From the NCBI RefSeq assembly GCF_002846395.1, contig NZ_PJMU01000002.1, positions 434,001 to 498,000 of the forward strand: a DNA stretch of 64,000 nt. Reading direction: 5' to 3'. Both the position numbers and the translations under genes were made by a program. Positions 53,788-61,256 of the stretch are shown here, in pieces. This DNA comes from Pontibacter ramchanderi (GTDB lineage: Bacteria > Bacteroidota > Bacteroidia > Cytophagales > Hymenobacteraceae). The notes below the pieces were generated by a model that was given only the letters and a program-made list of their open reading frames with translations, was not told the DNA's origin and ran no database searches. The number at the start of each line of letters is the position of its first letter. Position 1 is the stretch's first letter.

Positions 53788-55401
53788 CTACCCAATATCG
53801 AACTTAATCCCTTGCGCCAGCGGTAGCTCACGGCTGTAGTTGATGGTGTTGGTCTGGCGGCGCATGTAGATTCTCCAGGCGTCAGATCCGGACTCGCGGC
53901 CACCGCCTGTGTCTTTCTCACCGCCAAAGGCACCGCCAATCTCCGCACCGGACGTGCCAATGTTCACGTTGGCTATACCACAGTCAGAACCCCAGTGACT
54001 CAGGAACGCTTCAGTCTCCAGCATGTTGGTCGAGAAGATAGACGAAGAAAGTCCCTGCTTCACACCGTTCTGAATGTCAATGGCATTTTCAACGTCACCG
54101 CTATACCGGATCAGGTATAGGATCGGCGCAAAGGTCTCTTCCTGCACCATATGGTAATGGTTCTCAGCCTCCACAATGGCCGGCGTCACGTAGGTGCCGG
54201 TTGCGTACTGCTCGCCTTCCAGCACTTCGCCCCCGATCAACAGCTTGCCGCCCTCTTTCTGCACCTCTTGTAGCGCATTCTGGAAAGCCTTCACGGCATC
54301 TTTATCAATCAGAGGCCCTACCAGTGTGGTGTCGCTCAGCGGGTGACCAATCGGCAAGTTCGGGTAGATTTTGAGCAAGCGGTCGCGCACCTGGTCAAAT
54401 ACATTCTCGTGGATGATCAAACGACGGGTGGACGTGCAACGCTGTCCGCAGGTACCCACGGCACCGAACACCACGGCACGAAGCGCCATTTCGATGTCAG
54501 CATTTTCGGTGATGATGATGGCGTTGTTTCCGCCCAGTTCCAGCAGCGACTTACCCAGGCGGGCTCCAACGGCCTCGCCCACCTTTTTGCCCATGCGGGT
54601 AGAGCCTGTAGCCGAAACGAGCGGTACGCGGGTGTCGTGCGCCATCAGGCTGCCGATCTCGGCATCCCCGATGATCACGCTGAAAATGCCTTCCGGCAAC
54701 TCGTTATCGGCCAGCACGTCGCGGATGATGTGCTGACAGGCGATGGCCGTAAGCGGAGTCTTTTCGGATGGCTTCCAGATGGTTACGTCGCCGCAAACGG
54801 CGGCCAGCATGGCGTTCCAGCTCCACACCGCTACCGGGAAGTTGAAGGCCGAGATAACACCCACTATACCCAGCGGGTGGTACTGCTCATACATACGATG
54901 CTGCGGACGCTCGGAGTGCATGGTATAGCCGTGCAACTGGCGCGACAGGCCAACGGCAAAGTCGCAGATGTCGATCATCTCCTGCACCTCGCCAAGCCCC
55001 TCCTGCAGGATCTTGCCCATTTCGTAGCTCACCAGTTTACCCAGTGCCTCCTTGTGCTCACGCAGCTTGTTGCCGATTTGGCGCACAATCTCGCCACGTT
55101 TCGGGGCCGGCACCGTGCGCCATACCTTAAAAGCAGCCTGCGCCGTTTTTACTACCTGCTCGTAATCATCGGCTGTGGCCATGTTTACCCCAGCGATCAG
55201 GTTTCCGTCAGCAGGTGAGTAGATGTCGCGGGTTGTTTTGTTGTTTTCGCCGCCCCAGTTCAGACCGGTGCTGTAGGCGGGGTTCAGTTCTTTGATGCCC
55301 AGTTGCTGCAATACATCGGCAATCGCCTTTGTCATCGGCATTTCATCTATGGCTTGCTTCATAATTCTATCCGTATTATCAGGTTTTAGGTGTTTAAACA
55401 T
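53788..55401 (-). CDS. ALDH7-type aldehyde dehydrogenase (aminoadipate-semialdehyde type)
   Basis: 537 residues. NAD+-dependent oxidation of an aldehyde to the acid. FNFPVAVWSWN and WKPSEKTPL bind cofactor, GSTRMGKKVGE is the nucleotide loop, LLELGGNNAI has the general-base Glu and GTCGQRCTSTRRL the catalytic Cys. These, with YNPAYSTG-like start and the C-terminal FGGEKDTGGGRESGSDAW, place it with ALDH7A1/AmaB, which acts in lysine breakdown and on betaine aldehyde. ATGs at 55362, 55341 and 55335 are alternative starts. Glutaryl-CoA dehydrogenase (14.2 kb) would fit the same pathway. Confidence 0.93.
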   Translation of the reverse strand: MFKHLKPDNTDRIMKQAIDEMPMTKAIADVLQQLGIKELNPAYSTGLNWGGENNKTTRDIYSPADGNLIAGVNMATADDYEQVVKTAQAAFKVWRTVPAPKRGEIVRQIGNKLREHKEALGKLVSYEMGKILQEGLGEVQEMIDICDFAVGLSRQLHGYTMHSERPQHRMYEQYHPLGIVGVISAFNFPVAVWSWNAMLAAVCGDVTIWKPSEKTPLTAIACQHIIRDVLADNELPEGIFSVIIGDAEIGSLMAHDTRVPLVSATGSTRMGKKVGEAVGARLGKSLLELGGNNAIIITENADIEMALRAVVFGAVGTCGQRCTSTRRLIIHENVFDQVRDRLLKIYPNLPIGHPLSDTTLVGPLIDKDAVKAFQNALQEVQKEGGKLLIGGEVLEGEQYATGTYVTPAIVEAENHYHMVQEETFAPILYLIRYSGDVENAIDIQNGVKQGLSSSIFSTNMLETEAFLSHWGSDCGIANVNIGTSGAEIGGAFGGEKDTGGGRESGSDAWRIYMRRQTNTINYSRELPLAQGIKFDIG

Positions 55402-55474
55402 CTTGTAGAGCGACTTGCCTTGCTATAGGAACTCTACAGCATGAAGATAGGCCTTTTTTCCGGGCTAAGAAAAC

Positions 55475-55508
55475 AAAAAAGCTCCCGCCGTGTGGCAGGA
55501 GCTTTTTT
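55475..55508 (-). terminator. Terminator of htrA
   Basis: AAAAAAGCTCC (55475-55485) with GGAGCTTTTTT (55498-55508), extended by GCC/GGC inside after one mismatch. Confidence 0.9.
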
Positions 55509-55524
55509 AATATCTCACTAATAC

Positions 55525-57018
55525 TTAGCGCTTCCCGATCGGGTAATAAGCTTTCAGACCGTCAGGGTACACACCCTCTATGTAAACGATGCCGGTCTCG
55601 AAGTTCTTCAGGTGGCGCTCCACATCGGCTGGCACGTTCACTGCATACTTATCTATACGCGTAATGATGAAGCCGTCTTTCATACCAGTCTCACGGAACT
55701 TGCTCTTCTCCACATTGGAGATCTTGGCACCGCCGTCTATACCTAGTTTGTTCATTTCGGGCTTGCTCACTGCTTCAAAGGTAGCGCCGTCGAACGTGAC
55801 AGAGTTTGCATTGCTGCGCTTCGATATCTCAGTGCTGTTGTTCAGGTTCTTGAGCGTTACGTTGGCAGAGCGTGTCTTGCCGTCGCGCAGGTATTCCACC
55901 TTCACCTTATCGCCAGGACGGTAGCGGGCCACCTGCTCCAGCAATTGCGAAGTACGGGCTACTTTCACATCGTTGATCGACGTGATCACGTCACCGGCGC
56001 GAAGACCCGCCTCCTTGGCACCGCCCTCTTCCACCGTATTCAGGTATACGCCGTTCAATGTGTTCAGGCCTTTCTCCTTGGCCAGCGCAGCGTCAATCTC
56101 CTGGATGGTGGCACCCAGCAAGGCGCGCTGCACCTCACCATACTTCAGCAGGTCATCCACTACTTTGCTCACAATGGCAGATGGCACTGCAAACGAATAA
56201 CCAGCAAAGGAACCGGTTTGAGAGGCAATGGCCGTGTTGATGCCTACCAGATCACCGTTCAGGTTCACCAAAGCGCCCCCGCTGTTGCCTGGGTTCACGG
56301 CTGCATCCGTCTGAATGAACGACTCGATGCTCAGGTCACGGTTCTGGCTGGTGCGCAGGATGTTGATGTTACGTCCTTTGGCACTTACAATACCGGCTGT
56401 TACGGTAGAGGTCAGATTCATGGGGTTGCCCACGGCCAGTACCCACTCGCCTACCTGCAGATCGTCGGAGTTACCGTAGCGAACAACAGGTAGCTTGTCG
56501 GCGTTGATTTTCAGCAGGGCCAGATCGGTGGTAGGGTCTGTGCCTACCAGCGTGGCTTCAAACTTGCGCTTGTCGTCCAGTGTTACTTCTATTTTGTCGG
56601 CGCGGTCAATTACGTGGTTGTTGGTAACGATATAGCCGTTAGAGGCAATGATCACACCAGAGCCGGAGCCCATCTGCGGACCACGCGGCACACGCTCCCC
56701 AAATCCATCGCCGAAGAACTCGCGCAGAAACGGGTCCATGGGTGTGTTGCTTCGCTGTGCAGTGCGGGCGCTGTATTCGGTCATCACGTGCACCACGGCA
56801 GGAGTTGATACCTGCGCTGCTTTAATAAAGTTAAGTCCCTCCGGTACAATTACGTTGCTGCTGCGCATATCGCTTGTGTAGCGAACGGTTGGATACTCCT
56901 GTTGTGCCTGTACGCCCTGCGGGCTGTTATCTTCCAGCAACTTATAGCTGCCTACTGCCACACCGCCGCCCATTAGCGCCGATAGTGTGAGGCCAACAAT
57001 AAACTGTTTCGTCTTCAT
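55525..57018 (-). CDS. Periplasmic serine protease DegP/HtrA
   Basis: 497 residues. N-terminal membrane/signal segment, trypsin-like domain with His in NNHVIDRADK, Asp in DPTTDLALLKI and Ser in NPGNSGGALVN, then a clear PDZ1 (about 290-385, LLGATIQEIDAALA ... LEQVARYRPGDKVKVEYLRDG) and a weaker PDZ2 (about 405-497). Degrades or refolds damaged envelope proteins. The start has a strong Shine-Dalgarno, unusual here. hsp20 lies upstream in the same direction but is separated by a terminator. Confidence 0.96.
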   Translation of the reverse strand: MKTKQFIVGLTLSALMGGGVAVGSYKLLEDNSPQGVQAQQEYPTVRYTSDMRSSNVIVPEGLNFIKAAQVSTPAVVHVMTEYSARTAQRSNTPMDPFLREFFGDGFGERVPRGPQMGSGSGVIIASNGYIVTNNHVIDRADKIEVTLDDKRKFEATLVGTDPTTDLALLKINADKLPVVRYGNSDDLQVGEWVLAVGNPMNLTSTVTAGIVSAKGRNINILRTSQNRDLSIESFIQTDAAVNPGNSGGALVNLNGDLVGINTAIASQTGSFAGYSFAVPSAIVSKVVDDLLKYGEVQRALLGATIQEIDAALAKEKGLNTLNGVYLNTVEEGGAKEAGLRAGDVITSINDVKVARTSQLLEQVARYRPGDKVKVEYLRDGKTRSANVTLKNLNNSTEISKRSNANSVTFDGATFEAVSKPEMNKLGIDGGAKISNVEKSKFRETGMKDGFIITRIDKYAVNVPADVERHLKNFETGIVYIEGVYPDGLKAYYPIGKR

Positions 57019-57028
57019 GTATTGAATT

Positions 57029-57035
57029 CCTCCTT
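57029..57035 (-). promoter_or_regulatory. Strong Shine-Dalgarno of htrA
   Basis: AAGGAGG on the minus strand, ten bases before the ATG at 57018. Most genes in the window have no such sequence. Confidence 0.75.
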
Positions 57036-57143
57036 ATTGGTGTTTATCAAATATTAAGGTTAATCTATATTATAACCTTGTAACGCTAATATACTATACG
57101 GCAGTATAAAAGGTCAAGGCGATTGGCATTCTTTAACATTTCT

Positions 57144-57186
57144 ATAACAAAAAAGAGGCCAGTTTAGGTGGCCTCTTTTTTGTTAT
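57144..57186 (-). terminator. Terminator of hsp20
   Basis: An 18-base perfect stem (57144-57161 with 57169-57186; core AAGAGGCCA) with a seven-base loop and T run on the minus strand. Confidence 0.92.
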
Positions 57187-57194
57187 GGGTTCTC

Positions 57195-57704
57195 TTATTT
57201 TTCTCTTCCGTTCTCAGCGGCTGAGGCTGCCACACGCTTCTGCTTAGCGGCTTGTTTGGCCTCTTCTTCACCGCCCGATATCGTGATCTGGCGCTTCATA
57301 GTCTTCTGCTCATCCTTCGGCACGGTAACCAACAGCACACCGTCCTGCAGCTGCGCTGAGATCTTATCCGGATTCACGTTGTCAGGCAGGTAGAAAGAGC
57401 GGGTGAAAGTACCGTACTGGGTTTCCAGCATCTGGTAACGACGACCTTCCTCTTTCTTCTCAAAGCGGCGCTCACCCGAAATGGTCAGCTTGCCTTCCTG
57501 AAAATCGATGGAAATGTCCTCTTTGCGTATACCTGGCAGGGCTACCTCAATCTCGTACCCGTTGTCGGTTTCGCAGGCATCCACATGCGGCGTAAAACCA
57601 GTGAAGCCTCTGGAGTTTACAGACTCGTTGAAGAATCTGTCTAACATCGAGCTGAAAGTCTGCGGCATCTCATTCTGCATGCCGTTGTATTTTCTGAGTA
57701 CCAT
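57195..57704 (-). CDS. Hsp20/alpha-crystallin small heat shock protein
   Basis: 169 residues from the ATG at 57704, chosen because a near-perfect Shine-Dalgarno lies just before it; a longer start at 57746 lies before the SD and is rejected. The alpha-crystallin domain spans about 45-140 (PHVDACETDNGYEIEVALPGIRKEDISIDF, LTISGERRFEKKEEGRRY, FTRSFYLPDNVNPDKISAQLQDGVLLVTVPK). The C-terminal tail is long and Lys/Ala-rich without a clear IxI motif. Holdase chaperone preventing aggregation; next to htrA, fitting a stress locus. Confidence 0.95.
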   Translation of the reverse strand: MVLRKYNGMQNEMPQTFSSMLDRFFNESVNSRGFTGFTPHVDACETDNGYEIEVALPGIRKEDISIDFQEGKLTISGERRFEKKEEGRRYQMLETQYGTFTRSFYLPDNVNPDKISAQLQDGVLLVTVPKDEQKTMKRQITISGGEEEAKQAAKQKRVAASAAENGREK

Positions 57705-57708
57705 AGCT

Positions 57709-57717
57709 ACCTCCTTT
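57709..57717 (-). promoter_or_regulatory. Strong Shine-Dalgarno of hsp20
   Basis: AAAGGAGGT on the minus strand, four bases before the ATG at 57704; it decides the start codon. Confidence 0.85.
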
Positions 57718-57849
57718 TTTAAGTTTTCGTTTTCACTTTCAAACAAGGTATAGCTAAAAGTTTGCCAGTCGTTTTATTTTATCGAATCATGAAATAATGT
57801 CATTTGCACCACTACACTTTACCTGTCATCTCTGTCAAATTTTCAGAAA

Positions 57850-58626
57850 TCAGTAGGTATAGCTGCCAGTGGAAGTCGCTCTGTTAAAGGCATATTTAAG
57901 CTCTAGGCCAAATACAGGCGAAATGCGGTTTCGCTTCGTGGTATAACCCTGCTCCACCAGCATCCCGTCTTCGTCATATTTAGGCCCTACCTCCACAAAG
58001 TAGTAATCTGTCTGCCGCAGGAAGTAGGGTGTAACGCGAAGCTTGTCGCTGATCTCGTACGTGGCGTCTACTCGGAGGCGGGTCCGATCGATGGTGCGCA
58101 CCAGCAATTCGTTTGTCTCATCCCCAAAATCCTTTACCACCAGCATCTCATAAGACAAAGACGGTGTCAGGAAACGCGCACCAACAGGTATACGCTTGCC
58201 CAGTTCCACCATCAGCCTGAAGCGTGCAAAAGGGTCTCTGCGCTCCTGGTTTACATAGTCCAGTGTAAGTTGTTTGTTGAAATACAGGCCTTTGATATTA
58301 CCGGCATGGCGCAGAAAAGCAGATGTAAAGTTACTCGATGGCATGTCTTCTTTAGCGTAGCGGAACATGGCGCCCGCCAGCCAGTGATCGGTAAAGGCGT
58401 GTTCGTAGCCCAGCGTAAACTCAATACGCTCAAAATTGCCTACGCCGTTGTAGCGCCCGTCGGTATTAATGCGGTATTGGTTCTGTAGAAACAGTAGTCC
58501 GTTCTCACCCAGGCCGTAGCTCAGTTGCAGTTCGGGCCAGATGGCGGTAGGCGCGCTTATCTTGCTTTGCGCTGTGCTCAAAAGCGGCAATACAAGCAGC
58601 GAGAGGAAGAAGTAGAATTTTTTCAT
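57850..58626 (-). CDS. DUF2490 outer-membrane-like protein
   Basis: 258 residues with a signal peptide (MKKFYFFLSLLVLPLLSTAQ). The rest alternates polar and aromatic residues in strands (GLLFLQNQYRINTDGRYN, RIEFTLGYEHAFTDHWLAGAMFRY, RLRVDATYEISDKLRVTPYFLRQTDYYF), as in DUF2490 barrels, ending in LKYAF then a short Ser/Thr tail. Function unknown. The M20 peptidase gene ends ten bases upstream, so they are likely cotranscribed. Confidence 0.85.
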   Translation of the reverse strand: MKKFYFFLSLLVLPLLSTAQSKISAPTAIWPELQLSYGLGENGLLFLQNQYRINTDGRYNGVGNFERIEFTLGYEHAFTDHWLAGAMFRYAKEDMPSSNFTSAFLRHAGNIKGLYFNKQLTLDYVNQERRDPFARFRLMVELGKRIPVGARFLTPSLSYEMLVVKDFGDETNELLVRTIDRTRLRVDATYEISDKLRVTPYFLRQTDYYFVEVGPKYDEDGMLVEQGYTTKRNRISPVFGLELKYAFNRATSTGSYTY

Positions 58627-58635
58627 GGTCGGTCG

Positions 58636-59835
58636 TTATGCTGTTTTAGCCTCCAGTTCCTGCACCGCAATCCAGGCCATCAGACCTATACCTGTTTCCA
58701 GCGCGGCTTCGTCTATATCAAACGTAGGGGTGTGAACACCTGAGGTGATGCCTCGCTCATCGTTGCGGGTGCCCAGGCGGTAGAAACACGCGGCTACCTC
58801 CTGCGAGTAATAAGCAAAGTCTTCGGCGCCCATCCACAGGTCCAGATCCACTACGCTTTCCGCCCCAAGGTATAGCGCCGCCGCCTCGCGGGCTCGGCCA
58901 GTCAGGTCGGGGTCGTTTTTCAGGAAAGGGTAACCAAACTTGATGTCGATGTCGCAGCTGCCGCCCATGCTTTCGCACAGCCCTTCGGCTAGTAGGCGTA
59001 TACGGCGGTGCGCCTCTTTGCGCCATACCTCATCCATGGTCCGGAAAGTGCCTTCTACCTTCACTTCGTTCGGGATCACATTGGTGGCACCCAAGGCTTC
59101 CACTTTGCCGAAAGAGAGCACGGTGGGTACTTTGGGGCTGGCATGGCGGCTCACAACTTGTTGCAACGCCACGATCAGGTGTGAGGTGATGAGCACCGGG
59201 TCGACGTTTAGCTCCGGCAGGGCCGCATGACCGCCCTTTCCTTTCACGGTGATGTAAATTTCGTCGGCACTGGCCATGTACATACCTGAGCGGAAACCAA
59301 CCTTACCGGCTGGCAGCATCGGGAACACGTGTTGGCCTATGATGCCTGCCGGTGCCGGTTGCTGCAGCACCCCTTCTTTTATCATCACCGAAGCACCTCC
59401 GGGAAATTTCTCCTCTCCTGGTTGGAACACCAGCTTCACGGTACCTTCAAACTCATGGTGCAGGTCCTGCAAAATACGAGCAGCGCCCAGCAAAGAGGCT
59501 GTGTGCACATCGTGCCCGCAGGCATGCATCACACCTTCATTCTTCGACTTGTAGTCTACGGAGTTTTGCTCTGTGATCGGCAGGGCGTCCAGATCGGCGC
59601 GCAGGGCGATGGTTTTACTTTCCGGATTTCGGCCTTTTATCAGGGCCACCACGCCAGTAGCTGCCATACGGGTTGTTTCAAGTCCGTAGCTTTGCAGTAC
59701 CTGCTCCACATAGGCAGCTGTGTTGTGCTCTTCAAAAGAAAGCTCCGGATGGGCGTGTATGTGCCGGCGTATACCTACCGTGTCGTGCGTGTAGGCCCTG
59801 GCAAGTTCTTTTATTTTTTGCGCTAGTTGGTTCAT
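58636..59835 (-). CDS. M20 family amidohydrolase (HipO/ILR1-like)
   Basis: 399 residues. Metal-dependent hydrolysis of N-acyl amino acids or similar amides. IRRHIHAHPELSFEEHNTA opens the catalytic domain; HACGHDVHTASLLGAA holds the Cys/His metal ligands; FQPGEEKFPGGASVMIKEG has the conserved Glu; a dimerisation insert (about 185-295) and a final DLWMGAEDFAYYSQ complete the M20D plan. Substrate not known. First gene of a two-gene unit with the DUF2490 protein. Confidence 0.93.
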   Translation of the reverse strand: MNQLAQKIKELARAYTHDTVGIRRHIHAHPELSFEEHNTAAYVEQVLQSYGLETTRMAATGVVALIKGRNPESKTIALRADLDALPITEQNSVDYKSKNEGVMHACGHDVHTASLLGAARILQDLHHEFEGTVKLVFQPGEEKFPGGASVMIKEGVLQQPAPAGIIGQHVFPMLPAGKVGFRSGMYMASADEIYITVKGKGGHAALPELNVDPVLITSHLIVALQQVVSRHASPKVPTVLSFGKVEALGATNVIPNEVKVEGTFRTMDEVWRKEAHRRIRLLAEGLCESMGGSCDIDIKFGYPFLKNDPDLTGRAREAAALYLGAESVVDLDLWMGAEDFAYYSQEVAACFYRLGTRNDERGITSGVHTPTFDIDEAALETGIGLMAWIAVQELEAKTA

Positions 59836-59889
59836 GTAAGTAATGCAGCGGGAAGGCGCTCCCTGCCTTGGTACAATTGGTTAAAGATA

Positions 59890-59928
59890 AAAAGAAAAAC
59901 GTTGCAGCCGCCTGAGCAACTGCAACGT
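59890..59928 (-). terminator. Terminator of SPOR lipoprotein gene
   Basis: ACGTTGCAG (59899-59907) pairs with CTGCAACGT (59920-59928); the minus strand then reads TTTTTCTTTTT. Confidence 0.87.
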
Positions 59929-59954
59929 GTATACCTGCGGCAGGTCGCTATACC

Positions 59955-60461
59955 TTAGTTTTTGGGTATGTTGATCTGTTCCTGCACAATATGGGCGTTG
60001 GGTATCAGATCGCTGATCCGGTTAAGCACCTGCTGTGCTTCCATGCGGGTAAAATAATCGCCTATCTTCAGCCTGAAGTTCGGCTGTTGGTAGGTCAGGT
60101 AGTCTTTTTCTTCTGGCATGCGGGCGATGATCGCTTTGCGCAGGTCCATCACGGTCTGGCGCTCCGAGCCGTTGTAGGCCAGAATACGATAACCCTGTGC
60201 ATACTTTATACCTTTGTTTACACTGGCCACGGAGTCCATCAGCACAGCTACTTTGGCATTGGCGTGATTGGTTGGCTCCACCCGCGCAGCCGCCGGCGCG
60301 TTAGCCCCTTCAGCAGGGTAAGTCGGGCGGTAAACGCTGATATCGTCTACTACACGTGCACTGGCTTTGTCTGGAGAACTGGTACGGGCCTCTGAGGCGG
60401 GCTTGCAGGCCGATGACACTAGCAGGGCCATTATAAATAAGAAACTAAGCGCTCTGTTCAT
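59955..60461 (-). CDS. SPOR-domain lipoprotein
   Basis: 168 residues. Lipoprotein signal MNRALSFLFIMALLVSSAC with acylated Cys at residue 19, an Ala/Pro-rich linker, then a SPOR-like domain (about 90-165, YRILAYNGSERQTVMDLRKAI ... FRLKIGDYFTRMEAQQVLNRISDLIPNAHIVQEQI). SPOR domains bind denuded glycan strands of peptidoglycan at division sites. The ATG overlaps the deoC stop by 17 bases, so the gene is translationally coupled to deoC. Confidence 0.87.
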   Translation of the reverse strand: MNRALSFLFIMALLVSSACKPASEARTSSPDKASARVVDDISVYRPTYPAEGANAPAAARVEPTNHANAKVAVLMDSVASVNKGIKYAQGYRILAYNGSERQTVMDLRKAIIARMPEEKDYLTYQQPNFRLKIGDYFTRMEAQQVLNRISDLIPNAHIVQEQINIPKN

Positions 60462-61116
60462 GCTTTACAATTTGGATACTGGCCGAGCAACCCAATCGGT
60501 CTGCTCCCGCCTCAATTAACGCAAGGGCATCGGCGTATGTTTTAATGCCGCCCGACGCTTTTATTTTGATGTGATTTGGCAATACACGGCGCATCAACTG
60601 CACATCCTCCACCCGGGCGCCACCCGAGGCGAAGCCAGTCGAAGTCTTTACAAAGTCTACTCCGGCAGCTGCGCAGATCTCACAGGCTTTGGCAATCTCG
60701 TCGTGCGACAGCAAAGCCGTTTCGATAATCACTTTCAGCTCCGCCTCCTTCAGGTGACAGAAGTTGGCCAGGTCACTGAGTTCATTTTGTATCTCGCTAT
60801 ACCTGCCCGACTTGAAAAACGACACGTTCATCACAACATCGATCTCATTGGCACCGTCGGCAATGGCCTGATGGGTTTCCAGAAACTTTACTTTGGAATG
60901 GCTATACCCTAGCGGGAACCCCACTACAGTGGCTACTTTCACGAGCGAGCCCGGGCCAAGGCGCTCCGTGGCCAGTTGCACGTAGCACGGCGGTACGCAA
61001 ACGGCCGCAAAATTGTAGTTGCGTGCTTCATCACAAAGCTGCAACACCTGCTCCTGCGTGGCGTCTGGCCGCAGGATGGTATGGTCTATATAGGTAGCAA
61101 GTTCTTCTCCTGACAT
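60445..61116 (-). CDS. deoC: Deoxyribose-phosphate aldolase
   Basis: 223 residues from the ATG at 61116. Splits 2-deoxyribose-5-phosphate into glyceraldehyde-3-phosphate and acetaldehyde through a Schiff base. YIDHTILRPDATQEQV opening, VGFPLGYSHSKVKFLE, the catalytic Lys in DFVKTSTGF and IKASGGIK are all present. A longer in-frame start begins inside the repeat-like leader and is rejected. Coupled to the SPOR lipoprotein gene. Confidence 0.96.
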   Translation of the reverse strand: MSGEELATYIDHTILRPDATQEQVLQLCDEARNYNFAAVCVPPCYVQLATERLGPGSLVKVATVVGFPLGYSHSKVKFLETHQAIADGANEIDVVMNVSFFKSGRYSEIQNELSDLANFCHLKEAELKVIIETALLSHDEIAKACEICAAAGVDFVKTSTGFASGGARVEDVQLMRRVLPNHIKIKASGGIKTYADALALIEAGADRLGCSASIQIVKHEQSA

Positions 61117-61203
61117 GGTTCTTGACAAAAGATGGTTGGGGTAAAAGATAAAGGACATAAGAAGAAAACCAGTTCTACCTACATCCTTTAGCTGATTTTT
61201 GCA

Positions 61204-61211
61204 CAAAGATA
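61204..61211 (-). promoter_or_regulatory. Putative -7 box of deoC
   Basis: TATCTTTG on the minus strand, about 87 bases before the deoC ATG; a perfect TAnnTTTG box overlapping the secA terminator edge. Confidence 0.4.
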
Positions 61212-61212
61212 A

Positions 61213-61246
61213 AACAGCCACCAGTTTATACCTGATGGCTGTTGTT
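61213..61246 (-). terminator. Terminator of secA
   Basis: AACAGCCA (61213-61220) pairs with TGGCTGTT (61236-61243), extended inside by CAG/CTG after one mismatch. Confidence 0.75.
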
Positions 61247-61256
61247 TAAATTTAGA

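Noticed and set aside
53581..53826. 81-codon plus-strand frame in the sigma-ALDH gap
   Set aside because: Runs through the ALDH terminator hairpin into the end of the ALDH gene; mixed composition and no start signal.
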